DNA of 64,000 nucleotides from Pseudobdellovibrionaceae bacterium (GTDB lineage: Bacteria; Bdellovibrionota; Bdellovibrionia; Bdellovibrionales; Bdellovibrionaceae): contig JAHBUV010000001.1 of the NCBI GenBank assembly GCA_019637915.1, positions 1,892,565 through 1,956,564 on the forward strand, given 5' to 3'. Below are positions 17,243-26,755 of the stretch, one piece after another. The number at the start of each line of letters is the position of its first letter. Within the stretch, counting starts at the first letter, position 1. A model generated the notes under the pieces. It searched no databases, was not told where the DNA came from, and saw only the letters and a program-made list of their open reading frames with translations. Position numbers and translations under genes: made by a program.

Positions 17243-19852
17243 ATGAAGCCTGTGAAATATCAACTGAAAAATGGCCTGACGGTGATCCTCGCGGAAAGCC
17301 GCAAATCCCCGGTGGTTTCCGTGCAGATGTGGGTGAGAACGGGCAGCGCCGACGAAAGCCCGCCCCAGGCGGGCATCAGCCATTTCATCGAACACCTGGT
17401 CTTCAAGGGCACGCGCAAGTACGGCGTCGGCGAGGTCGCCGCCATGGTCGAAGGGGCGGGGGGCGAACTCAACGCCTACACCTCGTTCGACCAAACGGTT
17501 TTTCACGTCACCATCGCGAGCTCCAAAGCGAACGTCGCCATGGACGCCATCTCGGAAATGATGGGCTTTCCGCGCTTTGATCCGGAAGAGATCGATCGCG
17601 AGAGGGAAGTGGTCATCGAGGAAATCAAGCGGGGCCAGGACAGCCCGGGCCGCCGCAGTTCGCAGCTGATGTTTTCAACCGCTTACCGCAAGCACCCCTA
17701 CGGCCGCCCGGTCATCGGTTACGAGCGCATCATCCGCAAGGTCTCGGTGGGTGTTTTGAAAAAATACTACCAGGACCGCTATTGCCCGCGAAACATGTTC
17801 CTGCTGATCTCCGGGGACTTCGAAAAAGCGGCGATGAAAAAACAGGTGCAGGAATTTTTCGGATCCTTCGCGGACTATCCCGTCCGTCGCGTGAAGCGGG
17901 TGAAGGAACCCGCGCAGAAAAGCGCGCGGGTGAAAATCGAAAAAGCCCCCTTCAAGGAGACCATGACGAGCCTGACCTGGAAAATCCCGCCCGTCGTCCA
18001 CCGGGACGTCGCGGCCCTCGACGCCCTGGCGTTGATCCTGGGGCAGGGGGACAGTTCCCGCCTGATGACCCGTTTGCGCATCGAAGAGCCCCTGGTGAAT
18101 TCCGCGGGCGCCTCGGCCTTCACGCCGATGGATCATGGTTTGTTCGCCGTGTCCCTCAACCTCGACCGGGAGAACCTGGAGCGCGCGCTTCAGGTCGTGA
18201 ACGAGGAAATCGCCCGCATCCAGAGCGAAGCCCCGACGGCGGAAGAACTGTCGAAGGCCGTGATTTGCCTGGCGAGCGATCAGATCTACTCTCTGGAGAC
18301 GGTGGACGGCATCGCGCGCTCCCTCGGGAGCCAGGAATTCTACCTGAAAAACCCGAACGCGTTCGCGGCTTACCTGAAGAGGATTTACGCCCTGAAGCCG
18401 GCGGACATCTCGCGGGTCGCGCAAAAGTACCTGATCCCGCAGACCCTGTGCGCGACGGGCTTGAGCGAAGAGGCGACGGACAAGCTCAAAAAATCGCTGA
18501 ACCGGTTCCTGAGCTCGCAGAAGAAGAACAAAAAGAAAAAGATCGTCAAAGCGACCAAGTCCACGCGAAAAGCGCGGCGCCTGCGGGCCCGCGGCCTCGG
18601 TCTTTCCGGCCGTCCCGTGACGGAGCGTTTGCGCCTGCCGGGCGGCGGGCTGCTGCTCCTGCGCGACGAGCGCGAGACGCCCACGGTGTCGATGCGCCTG
18701 GCTTTCGGCGGCGGCGCTCTCAGCGAACCCTCCGGCAAAGACGGGCTCACCGAGCTCTTCGCGCGGGTGTGGGGGTCGGGCGGCGAGAAATACGACGAGC
18801 TGGCGATCAACAGCGCCATCGATTCGATGGCGGCGGGTTTCGGCGCTTTTGGCGGCCGCAACACCTCGGGCCTCAGCGCCGATTTCATTTCGGATTTCGA
18901 CCAACCCATCTGGGACATCATGGAGGACGTGCTCTGCCGCCCGACCTTGCCGGCGGAAGTCCTGCAGAGGGAAAAGGAAATCCTTTCGCGCCAGATCAAG
19001 CTCCGCCGCGACAATCCGTCGCAGGTTTGCATCCGCGCCTTCATGGACACGCTTTTCCGCGGCCACCCCTATTCCCGGGAGCTGCAAGGGACGGAGGAAA
19101 CCCTGCCACGGATTTCCGTGGAGGATCTGCGGGCCTACCGGGAAAACGTTTTCACGAAAGGCAATCTCGCGATCTGCCTCACAGGTGATTTCTCCGCCTT
19201 GAAATGGCGTCAACGCATGGAAAAGTTCGTCGAATCCATTCCGGCGGGCACATCCCTGATCCGCGAATTCTCCCACGAAGGGCCGAAGAAAAACGAAAGG
19301 CTCTTCCACGAGCTGAAAAAAGAGCAAACGCATTTGGTCGTGGGCTACAGGGGCTTGAGCCTTTCGGACCCGCGCCGCTGGGCCCTGCAATTGATGCAAG
19401 CCGTGCTGGCGGGCCAGGGCGGCCGCCTGTTCCTGGAACTCAGGGACAAGAATTCGCTCGCCTATTCGGTGAGTCCCTTGCGCATGGAGGGCGTGGGAAC
19501 CGGGTATTTCGGCGCCTATATCGCCTGCTCGCCGGACAAGACCCGCAAGGCGGAAAGGATGATCAACGAGGAATTCCAGAAGCTCGTGGAGACGCCCATT
19601 CCGGAAGAGGAACTGGAGCGGGCGCGGAATTACCTCGTCGGGCGCACCGCCATCGATCTCCAGAGAAAGTCGGCGGTTTGCAACAGTCTCCTCTTCGATG
19701 AGATCTACGGCCTTGATTCGGAAGAGGGCCTGCGTCCCGAGGCGCGTTACCGCGCCGTCAGCGCGGCCGACATCCGCGAGCTCGCCGGCTTCCTCTTCTC
19801 GCAACCGTCCGTGGTGAGCGTCGTTGGTCCCCATGAGGGGGCCGCCGGATAA
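17243..19852 (+). CDS. M16 zinc peptidase, two-domain fusion
   Basis: 869-residue insulinase/pitrilysin-family protein made of two M16 units. The first has the inverted zinc motif HFIEH at residues 47-51 and the downstream acidic helix EEIDREREVVIEE. After a very basic linker (KKNKKKKIVKATKSTRKARR, near residue 430) a second unit starts, EPSGKDGLTELFARVWGSGG, where the HXXEH motif is lost; inactive partners are usual in this family, though often encoded by a separate gene. No clear signal peptide is visible. ATG at 17243 is preferred because GGAG lies 6 bases before it; an ATG at 17228 overlaps hemW. Confidence 0.9.
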   Translation: MKPVKYQLKNGLTVILAESRKSPVVSVQMWVRTGSADESPPQAGISHFIEHLVFKGTRKYGVGEVAAMVEGAGGELNAYTSFDQTVFHVTIASSKANVAMDAISEMMGFPRFDPEEIDREREVVIEEIKRGQDSPGRRSSQLMFSTAYRKHPYGRPVIGYERIIRKVSVGVLKKYYQDRYCPRNMFLLISGDFEKAAMKKQVQEFFGSFADYPVRRVKRVKEPAQKSARVKIEKAPFKETMTSLTWKIPPVVHRDVAALDALALILGQGDSSRLMTRLRIEEPLVNSAGASAFTPMDHGLFAVSLNLDRENLERALQVVNEEIARIQSEAPTAEELSKAVICLASDQIYSLETVDGIARSLGSQEFYLKNPNAFAAYLKRIYALKPADISRVAQKYLIPQTLCATGLSEEATDKLKKSLNRFLSSQKKNKKKKIVKATKSTRKARRLRARGLGLSGRPVTERLRLPGGGLLLLRDERETPTVSMRLAFGGGALSEPSGKDGLTELFARVWGSGGEKYDELAINSAIDSMAAGFGAFGGRNTSGLSADFISDFDQPIWDIMEDVLCRPTLPAEVLQREKEILSRQIKLRRDNPSQVCIRAFMDTLFRGHPYSRELQGTEETLPRISVEDLRAYRENVFTKGNLAICLTGDFSALKWRQRMEKFVESIPAGTSLIREFSHEGPKKNERLFHELKKEQTHLVVGYRGLSLSDPRRWALQLMQAVLAGQGGRLFLELRDKNSLAYSVSPLRMEGVGTGYFGAYIACSPDKTRKAERMINEEFQKLVETPIPEEELERARNYLVGRTAIDLQRKSAVCNSLLFDEIYGLDSEEGLRPEARYRAVSAADIRELAGFLFSQPSVVSVVGPHEGAAG

Positions 19853-19962
19853 GTTTTCTTCATGGGAGAAATGAACGAGATTTATAGACGACGGGGTTTC
19901 AGATTCAAGTTGGGACCCATGTCCAGAAATTTCAGGTTCGTCCCGGAATCGTCCGAAAGGTC

Positions 19963-19971
19963 TGGTAGAAT
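19963..19971 (+). promoter_or_regulatory. Extended -10 promoter
   Basis: TGGTAGAAT contains an extended -10 (TG, one base, TAGAAT, five of six consensus). There is no good -35. It would drive the gene at 20022 with a leader of about 45 bases. Confidence 0.4.
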
Positions 19972-19994
19972 CGGAAGAGGAAGACCAAGCCGCT

Positions 19995-20009
19995 GTCTCA
20001 ATGTGAGAC
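19995..20009 (+). promoter_or_regulatory. Small hairpin just upstream of a ribosome binding site
   Basis: GTCTCA-ATG-TGAGAC is a perfect 6-bp inverted repeat ending two bases before the GGGAGCCGGAAG ribosome binding site of the gene at 20022. It would form in the leader RNA if the promoter at 19963 is used. A role is not known. Confidence 0.3.
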
Positions 20010-20021
20010 GGGAGCCGGAAG

Positions 20022-20627
20022 ATGAATCTGCTCGTTTCGCCGAAAGATTATTTCAGCGAGCTCGTCAAAGAAGGGCTCAACCAGAGAAAAATCGAGACGT
20101 TTCCGCGCGTGGAATCGTATCTGGTCGATCTTCTGCAATTCTACCTGGACGCGGAAAACCTGTACGAGCCCGAACACGATGAAAACGGCCAGCGCCGGCC
20201 TCAGACCCTGGCGGAAATGTACCTGACGGCGGGTCAGCTGGAAGCCTTCGCGAGAGCCGAGCTGTTGAAAAAACTCGGAGACCGCACCCTTTACATCAGC
20301 GGGTTTTTCGGGGACTCGTTGGCGCGCAAAATCGTCGACGTGGATTATTACGCCGACATGGGCGGTGCCGCGTACCGTGACCTGGCTTCGGTGACCGGGG
20401 ACGAAACCCTGGCCCAGGTGTACCGGGTGTTTTCACGGCGTTTCATCGACTACGTGGACGTCCTGACCTACATCAGCCAGAAGTCCCTCGTGCAAACCAA
20501 TGAAAGCATTTTGCGGCTCTATGACCGCTATCTGAAAACCGGGTCGGAAATGGCCCGGGAAAAGCTCACCGAGGTCGGGGTTTTGACCTTGCCTCTCAAC
20601 CAGGCGAAGAAAGCCAGGCAGTTTTGA
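20022..20627 (+). CDS. Conserved-looking protein of unknown function
   Basis: 201-residue soluble protein, predicted mostly helical, without signal peptide or membrane segment. The start ATG follows GGGAGCCGGAAG. Hydrophobic and aromatic residues recur regularly (YLVDLLQFYLDAENLYEP, DVDYYADMGGAAYRDLA, RRFIDYVDVLTYISQKSLV), which argues for a folded domain. I do not recognise the family. It precedes tatB by 36 bases on the same strand and probably shares its transcript; co-transcription with Tat components may be incidental. Confidence 0.75.
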   Translation: MNLLVSPKDYFSELVKEGLNQRKIETFPRVESYLVDLLQFYLDAENLYEPEHDENGQRRPQTLAEMYLTAGQLEAFARAELLKKLGDRTLYISGFFGDSLARKIVDVDYYADMGGAAYRDLASVTGDETLAQVYRVFSRRFIDYVDVLTYISQKSLVQTNESILRLYDRYLKTGSEMAREKLTEVGVLTLPLNQAKKARQF

Positions 20628-20663
20628 AGTGACTTGCCCTGGGGGCTTGGCTATTTTGACCTC

Positions 20664-20957
20664 ATGTTCGGTTTGAGTATCGGGGAGATCATTTTTTTGG
20701 GAGCGCTGGGGCTGATCGTGATCGGCCCGAAGCAGTTGCCGGAAGTGGCCCGCACGATCGGTCGTTTTCTGAACGAACTCAAGCGCGCGACGGACGGGCT
20801 CACTCAAGACTTCCGGCAATCGACGCGCATCGATTTTGATCTCCACAACCGCAATCCACCGCCGGCCCTGCCTCCGCAGCCACCGGCCTCTCCGGCCGCG
20901 GAAGCAACGGCGAACCCGGAGAAAAAAGACGATTCTGATTCCGGGAAGCCCACGTGA
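20664..20957 (+). CDS. tatB: Twin-arginine translocase subunit TatA/TatB family
   Basis: 97 residues with a single N-terminal transmembrane helix and an amphipathic helix: MFGLSIGEIIFLGALGLIVI then GPKQLPEVARTIGRFLNELK. The I-G-P hinge and conserved Glu8 resemble TatB rather than TatA, which has F-G. The rest is a Pro/Ala-rich tail. ATG at 20664 gives the family N-terminus; the frame is open 10 codons earlier. The 3' end overlaps tatC by 4 bases. No second TatA-like gene is adjacent, so this may act as TatA, TatB or both. Confidence 0.85.
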   Translation: MFGLSIGEIIFLGALGLIVIGPKQLPEVARTIGRFLNELKRATDGLTQDFRQSTRIDFDLHNRNPPPALPPQPPASPAAEATANPEKKDDSDSGKPT

Positions 20958-21715
20958 GCGGTGATTACGATCTGTCTGACCAGAATCTTTCCCTGATCGA
21001 TCATCTGACGGAATTGCGCGTGCGTCTGGTGCGCAGCCTCGGCATCATCCTGATCGCGACGTTCGTGTGCTTTCATTACGCCGAATGGATCTTCAATATC
21101 CTGCGCGAGCCCATCGCCCCCTACCTGCCCCAGGGGGGGCTGATTTACACCGGTCCCATCGATAAATTCATGGCCTACGTGAAGATCGCCGTCGTGGCGG
21201 GGGTGATCCTTTCCTGCCCGCTTTGGTTGTGGCAGGTGTGGCAGTTCGTGGCGCCGGGCCTTTACAAGCGCGAGAAGAAATACGCCGTCGGTTTTATCTT
21301 TTCGGGATCGGGCCTCTTCCTGCTCGGCGTTTTTTTCGCTTACAAAGTGGTTTTGCCCATGGCCTTCCACTTCTTGATGACCTTTGGCGGCGAGACGGAC
21401 AAGCCCATGATCGCCATCGATAGCTACCTGTCCTTCGTGACTCAAATCACCCTGATGTTCGGGCTTTCTTTCGAGTTGCCTCTGATCCTCGTGATCCTGG
21501 CGATGATGGACCTGGTGAGCCGGTCGTTCCTGGCGAAGAACCGCCGCTACGCCGTGATGATCATGGCGGTCGTTTCCGCCATCGTGACGCCGCCGGATCT
21601 TCTGTCCATGGTGATGATGCTGGGTCCGATGTGGCTGCTTTTCGAGTTCGGCCTGATTCTGGTAGCCATCGTCGAACGCAAAAAAGTCGCCGCAACACAA
21701 TCGCAGCGGGAATAA
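20954..21715 (+). CDS. tatC: Twin-arginine translocase subunit TatC
   Basis: Inner-membrane receptor for folded proteins with twin-arginine signals, 253 residues, six predicted helices. Family motifs: LSLIDHLTELRVRLVRS at the N-terminus with the conserved Glu, GLYKREKKY after helix 2, and FGLSFELPLILVILAMM. It starts at GTG within the tatB stop (GTGA overlap). A terminator overlaps its stop codon region. Confidence 0.95.
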   Translation: MSGDYDLSDQNLSLIDHLTELRVRLVRSLGIILIATFVCFHYAEWIFNILREPIAPYLPQGGLIYTGPIDKFMAYVKIAVVAGVILSCPLWLWQVWQFVAPGLYKREKKYAVGFIFSGSGLFLLGVFFAYKVVLPMAFHFLMTFGGETDKPMIAIDSYLSFVTQITLMFGLSFELPLILVILAMMDLVSRSFLAKNRRYAVMIMAVVSAIVTPPDLLSMVMMLGPMWLLFEFGLILVAIVERKKVAATQSQRE

Positions 21716-21741
21716 AAAAGGCGGCCGGAAGGCCGCCTTTT
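21716..21741. terminator. Bidirectional terminator between tatC and the acyl-CoA carboxylase operon
   Basis: AAAAGGCGGCC (21716-21726), loop GGAA, GGCCGCCTTTT (21731-21741): a perfect 11-bp stem with A-rich and T-rich ends, placed between convergent stops. Confidence 0.88.
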
Positions 21742-21742
21742 C

Positions 21743-22270
21743 TCAAGGTTCTTCGAACTTGATCAGCACCGCGCCGGACTCGACGCTGTCGCCTTGCTTC
21801 ACGCAGACGTCTTTGATCTTCACGTCGCGGGTCGAGCGCATCTCGTTTTCCATTTTCATGGCTTCCATGATGAGCAAGGGTTTGTTCGCCGCGACCACGT
21901 CGCCGGGCTTGACGAAGATCTCGATCACCTTGCCCGGCATGCCGGATTTGAGTTCGGCGTCGCCGCCGAAACCGCCGCCTTTTTTCAGGGATTCGTGCAA
22001 AAGCATCTCGTCGTTGAAGATCTTGATGGCTCGGAAGGAGTTCCGCGTGAACACGGTGTACTCCGTGTCCTGACCGATGACGTCGATCAGGTAAGACTGC
22101 CCGCTGAAGAGGAAACTGATGTACTCCTCCGCCTGCTTGTAGTCTTTTTTGGAAATATCATAGTGTTTCCATTCCTTGCCCTCGGCCTGGATGGACACTT
22201 TCCAGAGGTGACGTTGTTCCGTCACGTCCACTTTGTACTTCTGGCCTTTCATCTCCGCTTCAAAATACAC
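21743..22270 (-). CDS. Biotin carboxyl carrier subunit of an acyl-CoA carboxylase
   Basis: 175 residues. The C-terminal ~75 residues are a biotinyl domain with the attachment site EAMKMENE and the preceding MPGKVIEIFVKPGDVV. The N-terminal half resembles the linker domain of propionyl/methylcrotonyl-CoA carboxylase alpha chains rather than E. coli AccB. A GTG start at 22270 after GGGAGG is most likely; an ATG six codons later is possible. It is the last gene of carboxyltransferase - biotin carboxylase - carrier, spaced by about 12 bases. Confidence 0.9.
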   Translation of the reverse strand: MYFEAEMKGQKYKVDVTEQRHLWKVSIQAEGKEWKHYDISKKDYKQAEEYISFLFSGQSYLIDVIGQDTEYTVFTRNSFRAIKIFNDEMLLHESLKKGGGFGGDAELKSGMPGKVIEIFVKPGDVVAANKPLLIMEAMKMENEMRSTRDVKIKDVCVKQGDSVESGAVLIKFEEP

Positions 22271-22282
22271 AAGGCCTCCCGA

Positions 22283-23785
22283 CTAGGTCCGCAGGGCGAG
22301 TTTGCGCCCCGTGCGTTTCCAATTGGACACGATATTGAGTTGTCGGACGTCTTTCGACTTCCGGTCGTTGTATGCGGTGATCGCGCCGGCGATCAGGAAC
22401 ACCGGGTCCTCCACGGAGGCGAACAGTTGAGGCTCGATGACCTCGAAGTTCTTCTCGATGAACTGGGTGGTGTACGAACCATCGCGGAATTTCGGATGAT
22501 CCAGGATCGTCTTGTGCAGGACGATGTTGGTCTTGATGCCGGTGAGCACGAATTCGGTCAGCGCGCGCTGCATGCGTTCGATGGCCTCTTCGCGGGTCTC
22601 GCCCCACGTGATGACCTTGGCGATCATCGGGTCATAGTAGATCGGCACTTCGTAACCCGGATAAGCGTAGGAATCGACGCGCAGGAAGGGTCCCTGCGGG
22701 TGCCGGCAGGCGCGGATGACGCCGGGATTCGGCTTGTAGGTCACCGGGTCCTCGGCGCAAATGCGGCACTCGATGGCGTGGCCGTTCTGCTGCAGTTCGC
22801 CCTGCTGGAAAGTCAGCGGATTGCCGAGGGCCACGTTGATTTGTTCTTTGACGAGATCGACGTTGGTGGTGAGCTCGGTGATGGGGTGTTCCACCTGCAG
22901 GCGGGTGTTCATCTCCATGAAGTAGAAGTCCTTCGTCTGGTTGTCGAAGATGAACTCGATGGTGCCGGCGCCGATGTAATCGATCTGCTTGGCGGCGCGC
23001 ACGGCGGCCTCGCCCATGCGGGCGCGCACTTCCGGCGGGACGGACGGGCTGGGCGCCTCTTCGATGATCTTTTGATGGCGGCGCTGCACGGAGCACTCGC
23101 GCTCGAACAGGTGAACGACGTTGCCGTGGGTGTCGCCGAACACCTGGATCTCGATGTGTTTCGGGTCGTTGATGAACTTTTCGATGTAGACCGTGGGGTT
23201 CGCGAAGTAGTTCTGACCTTCCGATCGGCAGGCGCGGTAAGCGCTTTCCAGCTCATCCGGTTTGCGCACGACGCGCATGCCTTTGCCGCCGCCGCCGGCC
23301 GTGGCCTTGATGATGATCGGAAAGCCGATGGATTCGGCGATGCGCTGGGCCTCTTCGACGGTTTCGACGCCGCCGTCGCTGCCGGGGACGGTCGGGACCT
23401 TGGCTTTTTTCATCAAGGCCTTGGCCGAGAGCTTGTCCCCCATGGCCTCGATGTTTTCCACCGTGGGGCCGATGAAGGTGATGCCGGCGTCTTTGCAGGC
23501 CTTGGCGAAAATCGTGTTTTCCGAAAGGAAGCCGTAACCCGGGTGAACGGCGTCCGCTCCGGACTGGAGGGCGACGTCCAGGATTTTCTTGTAATTGAGG
23601 TAGCTTTCTTTCGACGGGGCGGGACCGATGCCGTAGGCCTCGTCGGCGAGGAAAACATGCAGGGAATCGCGGTCGGCTTCGCTGAAAACGGCGACCGATT
23701 TGATGCCGAGCTCGCGGCAAGCGCGGGTGATGCGGATGGCGATTTCCCCGCGGTTGGCGATCAGGATTTTTTTAAAAGTTTTCAT
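22283..23785 (-). CDS. Acyl-CoA carboxylase, biotin carboxylase subunit
   Basis: 500-residue ATP-grasp enzyme that carboxylates biotin. N-terminus FKKILIANRGEIAIRITRACRE is the family signature; the nucleotide loop is IKATAGGGGKGMRVV, and the catalytic region EMNTRLQVEHPITE is intact. Longer than E. coli AccC (449) and close to the carboxylase part of PccA. Partner genes on either side point to a propionyl- or acetyl-CoA carboxylase split into three chains. The product converts acyl-CoA for fatty-acid synthesis or for entry of propionyl-CoA into central metabolism; the substrate is not decided by this subunit. Confidence 0.93.
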   Translation of the reverse strand: MKTFKKILIANRGEIAIRITRACRELGIKSVAVFSEADRDSLHVFLADEAYGIGPAPSKESYLNYKKILDVALQSGADAVHPGYGFLSENTIFAKACKDAGITFIGPTVENIEAMGDKLSAKALMKKAKVPTVPGSDGGVETVEEAQRIAESIGFPIIIKATAGGGGKGMRVVRKPDELESAYRACRSEGQNYFANPTVYIEKFINDPKHIEIQVFGDTHGNVVHLFERECSVQRRHQKIIEEAPSPSVPPEVRARMGEAAVRAAKQIDYIGAGTIEFIFDNQTKDFYFMEMNTRLQVEHPITELTTNVDLVKEQINVALGNPLTFQQGELQQNGHAIECRICAEDPVTYKPNPGVIRACRHPQGPFLRVDSYAYPGYEVPIYYDPMIAKVITWGETREEAIERMQRALTEFVLTGIKTNIVLHKTILDHPKFRDGSYTTQFIEKNFEVIEPQLFASVEDPVFLIAGAITAYNDRKSKDVRQLNIVSNWKRTGRKLALRT

Positions 23786-23797
23786 GGACGACCTTCC

Positions 23798-25360
23798 TCA
23801 CAGCGGAATGTTGCCGTGTTTTTTCGGCGGATTCGTCTCGCGTTTGTTTTTCAGCATCTCCAGGGCGTCGATGATCCGCTTGCGGGTCATGGCGGGCTCG
23901 ATGACTTCGTCCGTGTAGCCGAGCTCGGCGGAGACGTAAGGATTGCTGAACTTGTTCTCGTATTCAGCGATCAGACGCGCCCTTTCGGCGGCCGGGTCGG
24001 CGGCTTTGGCGATCTGTTCACGGAAAATGATGTTGACGGCCCCTTCGGCCCCCATCACGGCGATTTCGGCCGTGGGGTAGGCGAGGTTGACGTCGGAGCG
24101 CAAGAGCTTCGAGCCCATCACGATGTAAGCGCCGCCGTAAGCCTTGCGGGTGATGACGGTGATTTTCGGCACGGTCGCTTCCGCGTAAGCGTAGAGCAAT
24201 TTCGCGCCGTGGGTGATGATGCCGTTCCATTCCTGGTCCTTGCCGGGCAGGAAGCCGGGCACGTCCACGAAAGACACGACGGGGATGTTGAAGGCGTCGC
24301 AGAAACGGATGAAACGCGCCCCTTTGCGGGAGGCTTCGATGTTCAGGCAGCCGGCCAGGACGTTCGGCTGATTGCCGACGATGCCGACGGGGCGGCCGTT
24401 GAAGCGCGCGAAACCGACGATCAGGTTCTGCGCGTAGTGCTTGTGAACCTCCAGGAAGTAGCCTTCGTCCACGCACTCGGTGATCACGCTCAGCATGTCG
24501 TAGGGTTTCTTCGGGTTGTCGGGGATGAGGTTGTTCAGGCCCTCGACGATGCGGTCCGGGGTGTCCGTGGTGGGCAGCACCGGGGCGTCATCCAGGTTGT
24601 TCGCCGGCAGGAAGCCCAGGAGCTCGCGGATCATCAGGAGGCAGTGCTTGTCGTCTTCGGTCGCGAAATGCGCGACGCCGGAGCGCTGCGAGTGGGTGAT
24701 GGCGCCGCCGAGATCCTCCTTGGTGACGTCCTCGTGGGTGACGGTCTTGATCACGTCCGGCCCGGTCACGAACATGTAACTCGTGTTCTTCACCATGAAG
24801 ACGAAGTCCGTGATGCTCGGCGAATAAACCGCGCCGCCGGCGCAAGGGCCGAGGATGGCGGTGATCTGCGGGATCACGCCGGAAGAGGTGACGTTGCGGG
24901 TGAAGATGTCCGCGTAGCCGCCCAGCGATTCGATGCCCTCTTGAATGCGCGCCCCGCCGGAATCGTTCAAGCTGATGAAAGGGGCGCCGTTTTTCAGGGC
25001 GAGGTCCATGACTTTGCAGATCTTGTTGGCCTGGGTGCGCGACATGGAGCCGCCGATCACCGTGAAGTCCTGGCTCGAGACGTAGATGAGCTTGCCGTTG
25101 ACGCGTCCGTAACCCGTGACGACGCCGTCGCCGGGGGCGCGCTGATCGGCCATGCCGAAATTGTTGCAGCGGTGGACGACGAAGCGGTCCATCTCGACGA
25201 AGCTGCCCGGGTCGAGGAGGATGTCCAGGCGCTCGCGCGCCGTCAGGCGGCCGCCTTGTTTGTGTTTCGCCAGGCGGTTCGCGCCCCCGCCCTGCATGGC
25301 TTTTTCATTGCGGGTCTCGAGTTCGCGCAAGCGCTTCTGAATGAGGGTTTCCATTTCCAT
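23798..25360 (-). CDS. Acyl-CoA carboxylase, carboxyltransferase subunit (PccB-like)
   Basis: 520-residue carboxyltransferase with N- and C-terminal crotonase-like halves. Motifs: [37 protein letters not shown] for the first oxyanion region, and [20 protein letters not shown] with [14 protein letters not shown] in the second. These fit propionyl-CoA carboxylase beta better than AccD/AccA, which are separate chains. Start ATG at 25360; GGAG lies 10-11 bases before it, slightly far, and a second ATG two codons on is possible. First gene of the carboxylase trio, 15 bases after asnS. Confidence 0.92.
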   Translation of the reverse strand: MEMETLIQKRLRELETRNEKAMQGGGANRLAKHKQGGRLTARERLDILLDPGSFVEMDRFVVHRCNNFGMADQRAPGDGVVTGYGRVNGKLIYVSSQDFTVIGGSMSRTQANKICKVMDLALKNGAPFISLNDSGGARIQEGIESLGGYADIFTRNVTSSGVIPQITAILGPCAGGAVYSPSITDFVFMVKNTSYMFVTGPDVIKTVTHEDVTKEDLGGAITHSQRSGVAHFATEDDKHCLLMIRELLGFLPANNLDDAPVLPTTDTPDRIVEGLNNLIPDNPKKPYDMLSVITECVDEGYFLEVHKHYAQNLIVGFARFNGRPVGIVGNQPNVLAGCLNIEASRKGARFIRFCDAFNIPVVSFVDVPGFLPGKDQEWNGIITHGAKLLYAYAEATVPKITVITRKAYGGAYIVMGSKLLRSDVNLAYPTAEIAVMGAEGAVNIIFREQIAKAADPAAERARLIAEYENKFSNPYVSAELGYTDEVIEPAMTRKRIIDALEMLKNKRETNPPKKHGNIPL

Positions 25361-25375
25361 CGTCGTGTGTCTCCG

Positions 25376-26665
25376 TTAGGGGTAGCTGCGGCCGTAGAGG
25401 CGCGGGAAGGGGATGGTCTCGCGGATGTGCGGCAGACCGCAGATCCAGGCGACGGCCCGTTCGACGCCCAGACCGAACCCGCTGTGCGGGAAGGATCCGA
25501 ACCGGCGCAGGTCCAAATACCATTGGAAATCTTTTTCGCTCAAATCGTGCTCTTTGATCTTGGTGAGGAGCTTTTCGATGCTCTCCTCGCGCTGGCCGCC
25601 GCCGATGATCTCGCCGTAGCCTTCCGTCGCCAAAAGGTCGCAACCCATGGCGTAGCCGGGCTCGTTCGGGTCTTCCTTCATGTAGAAGGCCTTCACCGCG
25701 GCCGGGTAGTGGTGGACGAAAACGGGCTTGTCGAATTTCGAGGAGATCACCGTTTCATCCGGCGCGCCGAAGTCGTCGCCGATGACGAAGTCGGGGTTTT
25801 CCTTCTTCACCAGGGCCGCGGCCTCGGTGTAGTGCAGGCGCGGGAAAGAGCCCTTGATCACCTCGAGCTTCGAGGTGTCGCGCTCCAGAACCTTCAATTC
25901 ATCGGGACGGTTTTTCAGCGTGCGCTGGACGATGTACTCGACGAACTGCTCGGCCAGTTCCATGTTGTCGTACATGTCGTTGAAAGCGACTTCCGGCTCC
26001 ACCATCCAGAACTCGATCAGGTGGCGGCGGGTTTTCGATTTTTCGGCGCGGAAGGTGGGTCCGAAGCAGTACACCTTGCCGAGAGCGGCCGCGGTGGCCT
26101 CCATGTAGAGCTGTCCGGACTGCGAGAGGTACATCTTCTCGTCGAAGAACTTCGTTTCGAAAAGGTTCGAAGTCCCTTCGCAGGCACTGGGCGTGAAAAT
26201 CGGGGCGTCGGTCAGCGTGAAACCGCGGCCGTCGAAAAAGTCGCGGATGGCGGCGATGATCTCATGGCGCACGCGCAGGATGGCGTGCTGGCGCTTGGAG
26301 CGCAGCCACAGGTGACGGTTCTCCATCAGGAAATCCGTGCCGTGCTCTTTCGGCGAGATCGGGTAATTTTCGGCGGGGGCGAGGATCTCGAGTTTCTCGG
26401 CGCCCACTTCGAACACGTTGTCGTGCTTCGGGTGTTTGCGCACGACACCCGTCACTTTGACGGTGGCTTCCTGGCTGACCTTTTCGAAGGTCTCCAGGGC
26501 CGCGTCCTCGCACTCGCCGCGGAAGAGGATGCAGGGCACGATGCCCGTGCCGTCGCGGAGTTCGAGGAATTTCACTTTGCCCGAGGAGCGGGTGTTGTAA
26601 GCCCAGCCCTTGAGCTCCACTTTTTGGCCGACATGATCTTTGAGATCGGAGACATACGTCCGCAT
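25376..26665 (-). CDS. asnS: Asparaginyl-tRNA synthetase
   Basis: Class IIb synthetase, 429 residues. N-terminal OB domain ([20 protein letters not shown]) binds the anticodon; the catalytic domain has motif 2 [21 protein letters not shown] and motif 3 [16 protein letters not shown], and SEGTSNLFE-type residues ([14 protein letters not shown]) that distinguish AsnRS from AspRS. It leads the carboxylase genes and lies 90 bases after the subtilisin-like gene, in which I see no clear promoter. Confidence 0.95.
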   Translation of the reverse strand: MRTYVSDLKDHVGQKVELKGWAYNTRSSGKVKFLELRDGTGIVPCILFRGECEDAALETFEKVSQEATVKVTGVVRKHPKHDNVFEVGAEKLEILAPAENYPISPKEHGTDFLMENRHLWLRSKRQHAILRVRHEIIAAIRDFFDGRGFTLTDAPIFTPSACEGTSNLFETKFFDEKMYLSQSGQLYMEATAAALGKVYCFGPTFRAEKSKTRRHLIEFWMVEPEVAFNDMYDNMELAEQFVEYIVQRTLKNRPDELKVLERDTSKLEVIKGSFPRLHYTEAAALVKKENPDFVIGDDFGAPDETVISSKFDKPVFVHHYPAAVKAFYMKEDPNEPGYAMGCDLLATEGYGEIIGGGQREESIEKLLTKIKEHDLSEKDFQWYLDLRRFGSFPHSGFGLGVERAVAWICGLPHIRETIPFPRLYGRSYP

Positions 26666-26755
26666 CTATCACTGACTCCCTGTAAAGAGCCCCCATACAT
26701 ACCATGCCGGAGGCGGGAATCACGCGTGAAGCGAGCGATGCGGCGCAGAATGGGT

